From Bacillota bacterium (GTDB taxonomy: Bacteria; Bacillota_I; Bacilli_A; Acholeplasmatales; Acholeplasmataceae): a stretch of 9,110 nt of DNA. Under the pieces are notes generated by a model that saw nothing but the letters and a program-made list of their open reading frames with translations, was not told where the DNA came from and made no database searches. The stretch is taken from NCBI GenBank assembly GCA_030830185.1, contig JAURNN010000067.1:1-9110 (forward strand), read 5' to 3'. Made by a program: the position numbers and the translations under genes. Shown in pieces: positions 1-6,442 of this stretch (the first letter of the stretch is position 1; the number at the start of each line of letters is the position of its first letter).

Positions 1-1449
1 ATCTGCAAGTGCCTTCACTGAAGATGTTGGACGTACATTAAATCCAATTAAAATTGATTTTGTTGCTGAAGCGAGTGTGACATCACTTTCTGAAATTGCA
101 CCAACTTCTCCGCGTAAGACATTGACATGGAATCCTTCAATATCAATTTTTTCAAGTAATCCTTTAAGAGCTTCAATGGAACCATTAACATCACCTTTGA
201 TAATAAGATTGAGTTCTTTTTCTGAAGATTCAATATCTCCCATCAGTGATTCAAGGGATGTCTTTGAACGTTTCTTCAGTTCTTTTTCACGATCTCTAGA
301 TTGACGTTCTTCCGCAATTTGACGCGTCATTTTTTCATCATCAAATGCTTTAAAGATATCTCCTGCTTTAGGGACTTCATTTAATCCTGTGATTTCAATT
401 GGCATTGATGGTAATGCTTCTTTATAACGATTTTTTAAATCATCTTCCATCGTTCTAACTTTACCATATGTATTTCCACATGCTAAATAATCACCAACAC
501 GAAGCGTTCCTGATTCAATGATGAGTGTTGCTACAGAGCCACGTCCTTTGTCAAGACGTGCTTCAATGACAGTACCTTGAGCAAATCGTTTTGGGTTCGC
601 TTTTAGTTCTTCAACTTCACTCACTAAAATAATTAGTTCAAGTAATGCATCAATCCCTTCATTTTTTAATGCAGAGATTTTAACATAAGGTGTTTGACCA
701 CCCCACTCTTCTGGTGTGAGTCCTCTTTCTGAGAGTGATGTCATGACTTTATCTGGGTTGGCTTGTGGACGATCCATTTTATTGACTGCAACAATGATTG
801 GAACATTCGCTGCTTTTGCATGATCAATGGCTTCAATTGTTTGTGGCATAACACCATCATCTGCAGCTACCACAATAATAACAATGTCAGTGACTTTTGC
901 ACCACGAGCTCGCATTTCAGTAAATGCAGCGTGTCCTGGTGTGTCAATAAATGTCACTTTTTCACCTTTATAATCGACTTGATATGCACCAATATGTTGG
1001 GTAATACCCCCTGCTTCAGATTGAGCAACACGTGATTTTCTAATGGTATCTAGTAATGTTGTTTTACCATGATCAACGTGTCCCATAATGGTAACTATTG
1101 GAGGACGCTTTACTAAATCTTTTGGATCATCATTGGTTTCCATTTCATCAAAACGTGTGACATCGGTGATGACTTCATCAATAACTTGAAAACCTTCTTC
1201 TAATGCAATAAGTTCAACGGTATCACGATCAATGACTTGATTCACAGAAGTCATCATTCCCATCAACATGAGTTTTTTAATTATGACTGCACTGGAAACA
1301 TCCATTGCTTTTGCAACTTCAGATACATTCATCCCATCTTTATAGGTAAGTATTTGTGGTCCTTCAGGTTTTGCTTTTTTTGGTGCGTGTTGCATAGGTT
1401 TATGATATGCAATTGGTTTTTTCTTAATTTGTTTTGGTTGTTTAGGCAT
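1..1449 (-). CDS. infB: Translation initiation factor IF-2 (5' 483 codons, C-terminus beyond window edge)
   Basis: IF-2 is the GTPase that brings initiator fMet-tRNA to the 30S subunit and promotes subunit joining. The frame is open for 483 codons from ATG 1449 to the window edge. An IF2_N-like segment is at residues about 41-73 ([20 protein letters not shown]). The G domain has G1 GHVDHGKT (123-130), switch [10 protein letters not shown] (147-156), G3 DTPGH (169-173), G4 NKMD (223-226) and G5 SAL (259-261). Domain II follows, then a charged helix (about 375-410) and the start of domain III. Only about 115 residues precede the G domain, far fewer than in most Firmicutes; the N-terminal tail is short and Lys/Pro/His-rich. 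The start has AAGGAAG eight bases upstream and lies 20 bp after ylxQ. It is the last visible gene of the rimP operon. Tryptophan (W249) is TGG. Identification is very secure; the total length cannot be seen. Confidence 0.98.
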   Translation of the reverse strand, partial: MPKQPKQIKKKPIAYHKPMQHAPKKAKPEGPQILTYKDGMNVSEVAKAMDVSSAVIIKKLMLMGMMTSVNQVIDRDTVELIALEEGFQVIDEVITDVTRFDEMETNDDPKDLVKRPPIVTIMGHVDHGKTTLLDTIRKSRVAQSEAGGITQHIGAYQVDYKGEKVTFIDTPGHAAFTEMRARGAKVTDIVIIVVAADDGVMPQTIEAIDHAKAANVPIIVAVNKMDRPQANPDKVMTSLSERGLTPEEWGGQTPYVKISALKNEGIDALLELIILVSEVEELKANPKRFAQGTVIEARLDKGRGSVATLIIESGTLRVGDYLACGNTYGKVRTMEDDLKNRYKEALPSMPIEITGLNEVPKAGDIFKAFDDEKMTRQIAEERQSRDREKELKKRSKTSLESLMGDIESSEKELNLIIKGDVNGSIEALKGLLEKIDIEGFHVNVLRGEVGAISESDVTLASATKSILIGFNVRPTSSVKALAD

Positions 1450-1469
1450 ATGTTCACTTCCTTTTTCTT

Positions 1470-1745
1470 TTAGATGATGATCTTTTTAAATCCTTCATCA
1501 AGTATCGCAATCACTTTGATTTGGCCTTTGCCAATGGGTTGAGATAATTGTTCAGATGTAAAAGTATCCATCACGTCTATGCCGTAGTAAGACGCTTTGT
1601 CTCTAATTTTTTTTTGTGTGTTTTCTGATGCATCACTTGCAAGCAAAATGATGACTGCTTTTTTTTGACGCATTTTTTCTATAGATAAATCTGTACCAAT
1701 AGCAATTTTTTTAGCTCTGTATGCGAGTCCAAGATTATTAATCAT
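1470..1745 (-). CDS. ylxQ: YlxQ-type L7Ae/L30e-family RNA-binding protein
   Basis: This 91-residue protein has the L7Ae/L30e fold pattern: LGLAYRAKKIAIGTD near the N-terminus (residues 5-19), a VIILLASDAS strand-turn (31-40), NTQKKIRDKASYYGI (42-56) and a C-terminal IGKGQIKVIAILDEGF stretch (71-86). In this family these elements form a kink-turn RNA-binding surface. YlxQ is a nonessential paralogue found between ylxR and infB in Firmicutes, and its RNA target is not firmly established. The start codon at 1745 lies inside the end of ylxR (8-bp overlap), so translation is probably coupled; no better start exists. The length matches the family. The family call rests on both motif and gene order, while the exact function is unknown. 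Confidence 0.9.
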   Translation of the reverse strand: MINNLGLAYRAKKIAIGTDLSIEKMRQKKAVIILLASDASENTQKKIRDKASYYGIDVMDTFTSEQLSQPIGKGQIKVIAILDEGFKKIII

Positions 1746-1995
1746 GACATCTTTCCTCTAATAAATCGTAAAATTCTACAGGGATATTTGTCTCAAAATG
1801 ACGAGAAAGAATCTTTTTTTGTTGCGCTTTTTTGATGACATCAATATCTTTTTTAATATAAGCACCGCGTCCATTCATTTTTCCAGTTGGATCAAAGGTA
1901 ATGGTTGCATCTTTTGTTTTAACAACTCTTAAAAGTTGTTCTTTCGGTAATTTTTCTCTTGTGACTAAGCATGTTCTAAGTGGTGTATGTTTCAT
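1738..1995 (-). CDS. ylxR: YlxR family protein (DUF448)
   Basis: This is an 85-residue YlxR protein, a small basic nucleic-acid-binding family encoded between nusA and ylxQ in Firmicutes. The family signatures are present: PLRTCLVTREKLPKEQLLRVV (residues 5-25), DPTGKMNGRGAY (35-46) and a helical C-terminus. In Bacillus the family has been linked to transcriptional regulation and RNase P interaction, but its biochemical role is not settled. The frame stays open upstream to an ATG at 2055, inside nusA. The start at 1995 is chosen because it has a strong AGGAGGTG ribosome binding site eight bases upstream and because the family begins just before the P-x-R-x-C motif. The Shine-Dalgarno includes the TAG stop of nusA, indicating coupling. 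Confidence 0.93.
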   Translation of the reverse strand: MKHTPLRTCLVTREKLPKEQLLRVVKTKDATITFDPTGKMNGRGAYIKKDIDVIKKAQQKKILSRHFETNIPVEFYDLLEERCHD

Positions 1996-2005
1996 ATGAC
2001 ACCTC

Positions 2006-3076
2006 CTAATATAAAATACCTTCCATGGCAGCATTTTGTTCTGATTTAATATCAATTGACCAGCCGCATGCTTGTACTGCGAGTTTCACATTTTGTCCTA
2101 ATTTACCAATTGCAAGAGATAATTGATCATCTGGTACGATTGCAAGTGCTGTTTTATCTTTTGGATTGATGTTTGTGACTGCAACAACTTCTGCAGGTTG
2201 AAGGGCATTTGCTATGAGCTCATGTTCGTTATCTGACCATCTAAATAAGTCAATTTTTTCATCGCTTAATGCACGTACGATTTCTTTAATACGCGCACCA
2301 CCTTCTCCAACACAAGCACCAATTGGATCAACTTTGGGATCATTTGATTTTAATCCGATTTTAGCACGATCGCCTGGCTCTCTACTAATACCCATGATTT
2401 CAATAATACCTTCTTTGATTTCTGGGATTAAGTTTTCTAGTAATTTGATAATAAGATTACTATGCGTTCTAGAAACAAAAACTTTTGGCCACTTACCTTT
2501 CATCTCTACTTCAGAAACATACACTTTAACATAGTCTCCAGCATGAAATTTATCTTTTGGTAAAGTTTCTTTTTTAGGGAGTAATGTTGTTAGATCACGA
2601 CCGATATCTAAACGGTAAAAGTCATCTTTCACATCAATGACGCGACATGATAAGACATTTCCTTCCATCGCTTTGAAATAGTTGAATAAATTTTCTTTTT
2701 GCATGGTAATTAAAGCTTCATTAAGTCTGCTTTTAAAATCACGTACAGCGAAATGTCCAAAGTCTTGAGGCGATACTTTTGTTTCGATGATGTCTCCGAC
2801 TTTGGCAGTCTTTTTAAGTTCTTTTGCTTCTTCAACTAATAGTTGTGTGTAGTTTTTTTCGTTATCTAATGAATACTCTTCTACAACAAGTTGTTGCATG
2901 TACAAAAGAAGTTCACTTTTTTCTTCTTTTAATTCAACGCGGCATGATCTAACATCAAATGCTTTCTTACATCCCGCAATGAGTCCTTGGATAAATGCTT
3001 CTTTAACTTGTTCAACCGTAAGTGCTTTTTCTTCTGCAACAAGCTCAATGTTTTTAAAAAATTCTTTACTTATCAT
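2006..3076 (-). CDS. nusA: Transcription termination/antitermination factor NusA
   Basis: NusA binds RNA polymerase and nascent RNA and modulates pausing, intrinsic termination and antitermination. At 356 residues it has the short Firmicutes form without C-terminal acidic repeats. Visible domains are an N-terminal RNAP-binding domain (about 1-125, with FGHFAVRDFKSRLNEAL at 106-122), an S1 domain (about 135-200, ending VFVSRTHSNLI), KH1 (DPIGACVGEGGARI, GxxG = GEGG at 257-260) and KH2 (DDQLSLAIGKLGQNVKLA, GxxG = GKLG at 324-327). KH1 has E-G where many homologues carry a basic residue in the loop, a modest variation. The start at 3076 is supported by TAGGAG upstream, whose first three bases are the rimP stop codon. 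The gene sits between rimP and ylxR as in Bacillus. Confidence 0.98.
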   Translation of the reverse strand: MISKEFFKNIELVAEEKALTVEQVKEAFIQGLIAGCKKAFDVRSCRVELKEEKSELLLYMQQLVVEEYSLDNEKNYTQLLVEEAKELKKTAKVGDIIETKVSPQDFGHFAVRDFKSRLNEALITMQKENLFNYFKAMEGNVLSCRVIDVKDDFYRLDIGRDLTTLLPKKETLPKDKFHAGDYVKVYVSEVEMKGKWPKVFVSRTHSNLIIKLLENLIPEIKEGIIEIMGISREPGDRAKIGLKSNDPKVDPIGACVGEGGARIKEIVRALSDEKIDLFRWSDNEHELIANALQPAEVVAVTNINPKDKTALAIVPDDQLSLAIGKLGQNVKLAVQACGWSIDIKSEQNAAMEGILY

Positions 3077-3085
3077 ATTTTTCTC

Positions 3086-3526
3086 CTAAAATTTTACTGC
3101 ACGACGTGCAGATGATATCGATGTTAATGGAATGGTCTTCATTATTTTTTTTGTTTTTTCTAAATAACTAATGGTAATGGCTTCTTGTGTGTATGCTTCT
3201 AATGTTCCGTAGCCTTTGTAGTGATCGGATACAAGATACATGTATTTCCCAATCGCTTTTTGATAATCTTTTTCATTTTTCAATGGTCGTTCAATACCTA
3301 CTGAAGATACTTCAATCATGAAGTGATCTGGAAGTGTATCATCGTCAAGAGTTAGTATTTCTTGATGAAACGCTTCAAGTGCATCTGTTGAAATTGGACC
3401 ATCATCGTTATCAACAAGTATTTCTATTCCTTGTTGACCAAATATCATCGTTTGATTGATTTCATACAATTCAAATGGATGTTTTTCAATGATCACATCA
3501 ATTGCTTCTTTAAGTTTTTCAAACAT
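3086..3526 (-). CDS. rimP: Ribosome maturation factor RimP
   Basis: RimP assists late assembly of the 30S ribosomal subunit in the cytoplasm. The 146-residue protein has the family layout: an N-terminal alpha/beta domain with IEILVDNDDGPIST (34-47), the hallmark IEVSSVGIERPL (71-82; usual form LEVSSPGLDRPL, with P replaced by V here), and a C-terminal SH3-like domain (about 88-146). It is the first gene of the rimP-nusA-ylxR-ylxQ-infB operon. The start at 3526 has a GAGAGG ribosome binding site six bases upstream, and that site lies inside a possible hairpin in the leader. The next gene, nusA, starts 9 bp after the stop. The identification is supported by motif, length and gene order. Confidence 0.96.
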   Translation of the reverse strand: MFEKLKEAIDVIIEKHPFELYEINQTMIFGQQGIEILVDNDDGPISTDALEAFHQEILTLDDDTLPDHFMIEVSSVGIERPLKNEKDYQKAIGKYMYLVSDHYKGYGTLEAYTQEAITISYLEKTKKIMKTIPLTSISSARRAVKF

Positions 3527-3531
3527 AAGTA

Positions 3532-3576
3532 TCCTCTCAATAAAATTGAGTGGAAACTAAATCCCACTCATGAAGT
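3532..3576 (-). promoter_or_regulatory. rimP operon leader with two mutually exclusive hairpins
   Basis: Seen in sequence, read on the minus strand from the predicted start near 3576. Hairpin A pairs TGAGTGG (3570-3564) with CCACTCA (3553-3547) around a 10-nt loop. Hairpin B reuses the 3' arm of A: TCC-A-CTCAA (3554-3546) pairs with TTGAG-A-GGA (3540-3532) around the loop TTTTA, giving 8 base pairs with one A-A mismatch. Hairpin B contains the GAGAGG ribosome binding site of rimP, so A would leave the site open and B would hide it. Function is inferred. It could be an autoregulatory or temperature-sensitive switch, or chance structure in AT-rich DNA. Confidence 0.5.
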
Positions 3577-3582
3577 ACTATT

Positions 3583-3611
3583 ATTATAGCATAAACCCTT
3601 TTCAAAGGCAA
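3583..3611 (-). promoter_or_regulatory. Sigma-A promoter of the rimP-nusA-infB operon
   Basis: On the minus strand there is a -35 TTGCCT (3611-3606), a 17-bp spacer and a perfect -10 TATAAT (3588-3583) preceded by an extended TGc. Transcription would start near 3576, about 50 nt before the rimP start codon. No other gene lies between this promoter and rimP. Confidence 0.85.
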
Positions 3612-3636
3612 CACGAAGCACAATGATATTATTTAT

Positions 3637-3651
3637 TGCAAAATGCTTGCA
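3637..3651. promoter_or_regulatory. Possible secondary Zur-type site overlapping the znu -35
   Basis: The sequence TGCAA-AATGC-TTGCA is an inverted repeat whose right arm overlaps the -35 (3647-3652) of the znuA promoter. It shares the TGCAA/TTGCA arms with the main palindrome centred at 3687 but lacks its AATnATT core. The two centres are 43 bp apart, about four helical turns, so two bound dimers would lie on the same DNA face. It is weaker than the main site and could be coincidental. Confidence 0.35.
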
Positions 3652-3674
3652 TGTAGATTTTAGTGTGTTATAAT
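3647..3674 (+). promoter_or_regulatory. Promoter of the znuACB-zur operon
   Basis: The -35 TTGCAT (3647-3652) is followed by a 16-bp spacer and a perfect -10 TATAAT (3669-3674), with an extended TGt at 3666-3668. The start point would be near 3681, inside the palindrome at 3679-3695. The leader to znuA is about 30 nt and carries AGGAG at 3701-3705. Confidence 0.8.
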
Positions 3675-3678
3675 TTAG

Positions 3679-3695
3679 TTGCAAATCATTCGCAA
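3679..3695. promoter_or_regulatory. Zur/Fur-family operator over the znu transcription start
   Basis: TTGCAAATCATTCGCAA is a 17-bp palindrome around C3687 of the form TTGCrAATnATTyGCAA, with only one asymmetric position per arm. Its AATnATT centre is the core seen in Fur-superfamily boxes, including Bacillus Zur boxes. It begins five bases after the -10 and covers the predicted +1, a placement that would block RNA polymerase. The operon encodes its own Fur-family regulator, so binding by that protein is the simplest inference. Confidence 0.72.
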
Positions 3696-3711
3696 TTAAT
3701 AGGAGTGTATT

Positions 3712-4653
3712 ATGTTTACGAAAAAAAAGATGATGTTGATCACACTGTTCATGACAACCTTGATATTAGCAAGTTGTCAAGAAACTCAAAAATACGATGT
3801 TATTACTACATTACTGCCGCAATATGATATGGCAACATACATTGCGGGTGATGATTTAACTGTGCATAATATTTTACCGTTTGGTACAAGTCCTCATGCT
3901 TTTGAAATCACTTCTAACGACCGTCAAATGATTGAAACATCATCATTATTTATTTACACGTCTGATACATTAGAAAATTGGGTAGAAGATATCACTTTTA
4001 CAAATACAACATCTTTAAATTTAGAGTTAGAACTCTATGTTGAACATGACGATCATGAAGCTCACGAGGAAGATCATGATGACCATGATGTCCACTATTG
4101 GACAAATCCAGAGACAATGAAAGCGATGGTCTTTGTGATTTTAAATCATTTGATAGAAATCGAACCTGAGTTAGCTTCAACGTTTACATTACGGGCTGAA
4201 TCTTATATCACTCAATTAGATGGATATATCGATGAGTTACATACATTTTTAGAAAAATATACAAGTGATGATGTTCATTTATACATTGCCGGTCATAATG
4301 CGATGGCTGATTTTGGCGACTATTTTAATATAGAAATTATTTCCTTATTTCCTGATTTTATTCCTGATGCAGAATTATCTTCATTAGATATCACCACGTT
4401 TATTTCTGAATTATATGTACATGAAGTCAAAGCTTTTTTTATTGAACCTTTGTTTGATAGTGAGCCTCTAGCTGCACAAACCATTAAAGATACGTTAGAG
4501 GCACAAAATCAACCTACTTCTTTTTATGAACTCCATCAATTTCATAATATGAGTGCGGATGACTTTGAAAATAATTTATCTTTATTTGATATTTTTGAAA
4601 AAAATATTGAACATATCAAATTGGTGGTAGAATTGAATTATGGTACACGTTAA
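3712..4653 (+). CDS. znuA: Zinc ABC transporter substrate-binding lipoprotein (ZnuA/AdcA-like)
   Basis: This is the extracellular metal-binding component of an ABC importer, cluster A-I (ZnuA/TroA) family, 313 residues. The N-terminus has KKK, a hydrophobic segment and the lipobox L-A-S-C with C22 as the lipid anchor. Metal ligands expected for the family are visible: H62 (PHAFE), H128 (DVHYW, usual DPHxW) and H195 (AGHNAMADFGDYF), with an acidic residue probably from the FIEPLFDSEP region (243-252). Between the first and second ligands lies a His/Asp/Glu-rich loop (residues 111-128, HDDHEAHEEDHDDHD), characteristic of zinc-specific members. It is the first gene of the operon and overlaps znuC by 14 bp. 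AGGAG lies six bases before the start. Manganese or iron are less likely alternatives given the His-rich loop and neighbouring Zur-like gene. Confidence 0.92.
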   Translation: MFTKKKMMLITLFMTTLILASCQETQKYDVITTLLPQYDMATYIAGDDLTVHNILPFGTSPHAFEITSNDRQMIETSSLFIYTSDTLENWVEDITFTNTTSLNLELELYVEHDDHEAHEEDHDDHDVHYWTNPETMKAMVFVILNHLIEIEPELASTFTLRAESYITQLDGYIDELHTFLEKYTSDDVHLYIAGHNAMADFGDYFNIEIISLFPDFIPDAELSSLDITTFISELYVHEVKAFFIEPLFDSEPLAAQTIKDTLEAQNQPTSFYELHQFHNMSADDFENNLSLFDIFEKNIEHIKLVVELNYGTR

Positions 4654-5281
4654 AGATATCAATATGTTTTTTGGACAATATCATGCATTAAAAAATATCA
4701 CTTTTAATTTAAATAAAGGTGAATTTTTGCATGTTGTTGGCCCAAATGGAAGTGGAAAATCAACCCTTATTAAAATTCTTGTTGGCTTATTGCAACCCAA
4801 TTCTGGAGACATCCAATTGGATAGTTCAGTCATTGGATATCTGCCACAAGCGTTAAATATCTCTAATCAAGTTCCAATGAGTGTTTATGAAGTTTTAAAA
4901 AACATTACAAAAAATGAAGCTGATATAGATGGTTGGTTACATATGATGGAGATGACAGATTATAAATATGAGGCGATGCAACATTTATCAGGTGGTCAAA
5001 AACAACGCATTTTTTTAGTACGTGCCCTTCTTCAAAACCCAGAAGTCTTAATTTTAGATGAACCAACAAGTGCACTTGATCCTCAATTTAGAGAAACTTT
5101 TCTACATTTGTTACATCACTTAAAACAGACACACCAAATGACCATTATTCATGTCACACATGATTTAACAGATGTTGTGAAATCAAACTGTAAAGTGTTA
5201 TATATCGATCAAGAAGCACGTTTTTTTGGAGCATATAAAGATTTTCAAAATTTTTCACATGAAGGCCATCATCATGGGTGA
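4640..5281 (+). CDS. znuC: Zinc ABC transporter ATP-binding protein
   Basis: This is the cytoplasmic ATPase that drives the znu importer. All ABC motifs are present in 213 residues: Walker A GPNGSGKST (34-42), Q-loop Q70 (YLPQ), signature LSGGQ (116-120), Walker B VLILDEP (136-142), D-loop SALD (144-147) and H-loop H174 (HVTHD). The start at 4640 lies inside the end of znuA, and the stop overlaps the znuB start, consistent with coupled translation of a fixed-ratio complex. The C-terminus ends HEGHHHG, a short His-rich tail that could simply result from overlapping coding with znuB or could bind zinc. The family is certain; the zinc substrate is inferred from the partner lipoprotein. Confidence 0.94.
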   Translation: MVHVKDINMFFGQYHALKNITFNLNKGEFLHVVGPNGSGKSTLIKILVGLLQPNSGDIQLDSSVIGYLPQALNISNQVPMSVYEVLKNITKNEADIDGWLHMMEMTDYKYEAMQHLSGGQKQRIFLVRALLQNPEVLILDEPTSALDPQFRETFLHLLHHLKQTHQMTIIHVTHDLTDVVKSNCKVLYIDQEARFFGAYKDFQNFSHEGHHHG

Positions 5282-6083
5282 TTTTTTACAATTTGCATTT
5301 TTACAGCAAGCACTTCTTATCGGTGTCATTTTATCGATTTCTGCTGCTTTATTAAGTCCTTTTTTAGTCTTAAATCAACAAGGTATGATTGCCCATGGAT
5401 TATCGCATGTAAGTTTTACTGGGTTTGTATTAGGACTCTTATTTTTTGACCAACCCTTAATTATTGCTGTGCCTTTTGTTGTCTTATCCAGTATTCTTAT
5501 TCAATATTTAACTACAAAAGTGAAACTTCAAGGTGATGTTTCTATTGGAATTGTCTCTTCGGTTGCGTTTGCGTTAGGTCTCATTTTAGTGAAGACAAGC
5601 TCAAGTTTTAACGTTTCTGTGGAATCTTTACTTGTTGGAAACATTTTTACATTACGTGCTGGCGATTTATTTTTAAGTTTTGTGATTCTTTTAAGTATTA
5701 CTGGTTTTATATGGCGTTATTATCAAAAATTATTTTTAATGACTTACGATGAAAATTATGCAATCTTTCTTAAGATCAAGGTTTCTTTCATTCGCTATTT
5801 GCTTGCAATTTTTACCTCATTATTTATTGTCATTGGTGTGAGATCCATTGGTGTACTTCTGATTACCTCACTCATTATTTTTCCAGCAGCAATCGCATCT
5901 AAGATGTCAACGACTTTTAAAAAAACATTTATTTTAGGAATTGTTATTGCTGTTACGGCTTCTTTATTAGGTATTTTAATTGCGCATCCACTTAATATTC
6001 CCGCAAGTGCATCCATCGTAGTAGTTTATACACTCATATTTATGTTCAGTTTTTTTATTAAAAAAGGAGGACACAAAAAATGA
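5274..6083 (+). CDS. znuB: Zinc ABC transporter membrane permease
   Basis: This is the integral membrane subunit of the ABC-3 family that forms the metal channel with ZnuC. The protein is 269 residues and strongly hydrophobic, with about seven to nine predicted helices. Family signatures are the early LNQQGMIAHGLSHVSFTG (residues 33-50), SIGIVSSVAFALGLIL (90-105), the LLVGNIFTL segment (119-127), VRSIGVLLITSLIIFPAAIA (189-208, the conserved LLxPAA region) and PASASIVVVY near the end. The frame is open upstream to an ATG at 5226, but the start at 5274 is preferred: it has AAGG eight bases upstream, gives the family's usual N-terminus and overlaps znuC by only 8 bp. Its stop overlaps the zur start as ATGA. 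Confidence 0.93.
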   Translation: MGDFLQFAFLQQALLIGVILSISAALLSPFLVLNQQGMIAHGLSHVSFTGFVLGLLFFDQPLIIAVPFVVLSSILIQYLTTKVKLQGDVSIGIVSSVAFALGLILVKTSSSFNVSVESLLVGNIFTLRAGDLFLSFVILLSITGFIWRYYQKLFLMTYDENYAIFLKIKVSFIRYLLAIFTSLFIVIGVRSIGVLLITSLIIFPAAIASKMSTTFKKTFILGIVIAVTASLLGILIAHPLNIPASASIVVVYTLIFMFSFFIKKGGHKK

Positions 6084-6442
6084 GAATGACGTCTCAAAGA
6101 AAAAAAATACTTGATGTTTTAAATCAAGCAAAGATTCCTCTTACATGTGATGATATTTATCTTCAGATTGAAGATGATAAACTTAATTTATCAACTGTAT
6201 ACCGCTCACTTGAACGTTTTTATGTTGATAAACACGTCTATAAAACCATCATCAATCAAAAACAATATTATTATATTGGCCATCACCATCACTTCTTAGT
6301 GTGTTTAGGGTGCGAGAAAATGATTCCAGTTGGATGTCATATCGAAGGTAAAGAAAAAGCCATCGGCGAACCGTATGGCTTTCAAGTCACACATCATGAT
6401 ATGACGTTATATGGTTATTGTAACCTTTGTCAAACCCATTAA
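6080..6442 (+). CDS. zur: Fur-family metalloregulator, probably Zur
   Basis: This is a 120-residue Fur-superfamily repressor. Residues 1-60 form the winged helix, with TSQRKKILDVL at 4-14 and the recognition helix around LSTVYRSLERF (37-47). The metal/dimer domain begins with HHHHF (68-72). Structural zinc cysteines are CLGC (75-78) and CNLC (114-117); H68-H71, C86 and H105/H106 are candidate sensory ligands. Being the last gene of a zinc-uptake operon argues for Zur, with zinc as co-repressor, and the palindrome at 3679-3695 is the likely target, giving negative autoregulation. It starts within the znuB stop (ATGA) behind a strong AAAGGAGG. Its 3' end overlaps the opposing reductase gene by 4 bp and carries that gene's terminator. 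Fur, PerR or a manganese sensor cannot be fully excluded. Confidence 0.88.
   Translation: MRMTSQRKKILDVLNQAKIPLTCDDIYLQIEDDKLNLSTVYRSLERFYVDKHVYKTIINQKQYYYIGHHHHFLVCLGCEKMIPVGCHIEGKEKAIGEPYGFQVTHHDMTLYGYCNLCQTH
6351..6382 (-). terminator. Intrinsic terminator of the reductase operon, inside zur
   Basis: Read on the minus strand, AAAGCCAT (6382-6375) pairs perfectly with ATGGCTTT (6363-6356). An inner CGG/CCG pair is closed by a TTCG tetraloop, with one bulged A between the two stems. The 3' arm runs into TTTTT-C-TTT. It lies about 57 nt past the reductase stop and within codons 92-101 of zur. The strong stem, UUCG loop and U tract make this a convincing terminator. Confidence 0.85.

Noticed and set aside
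763..1035. Plus-strand open frame opposite infB
   Set aside because: It is low-complexity Asn/Cys/Phe-rich translation antisense to the IF-2 G domain with no ribosome binding site; a shadow of infB. Other antisense frames over infB, nusA, znuA and znuB are the same kind.
1996..2055. Upstream in-frame start for ylxR at 2055
   Set aside because: It lies inside nusA and lacks a ribosome binding site. The ATG at 1995 has AGGAGGTG and gives the family's normal N-terminus.
3547..3570. Reading the rimP leader hairpin as an intrinsic terminator/attenuator
   Set aside because: It is followed by ATTTTATT rather than a solid T run and the stem is only 7 bp with a 10-nt loop; weak as a terminator, so described as a leader structure instead.
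3557..3571. Four-codon reading frame (ATG AGT GGG ATT TAG) in the rimP leader, minus strand
   Set aside because: There is no ribosome binding site and only about five bases precede it in the predicted transcript; it probably occurs by chance within the hairpin.
5226..5273. Upstream in-frame starts for znuB at 5226 and 5259
   Set aside because: Both add a non-family extension within znuC and lack a Shine-Dalgarno; the start at 5274 has AAGG and a minimal overlap.
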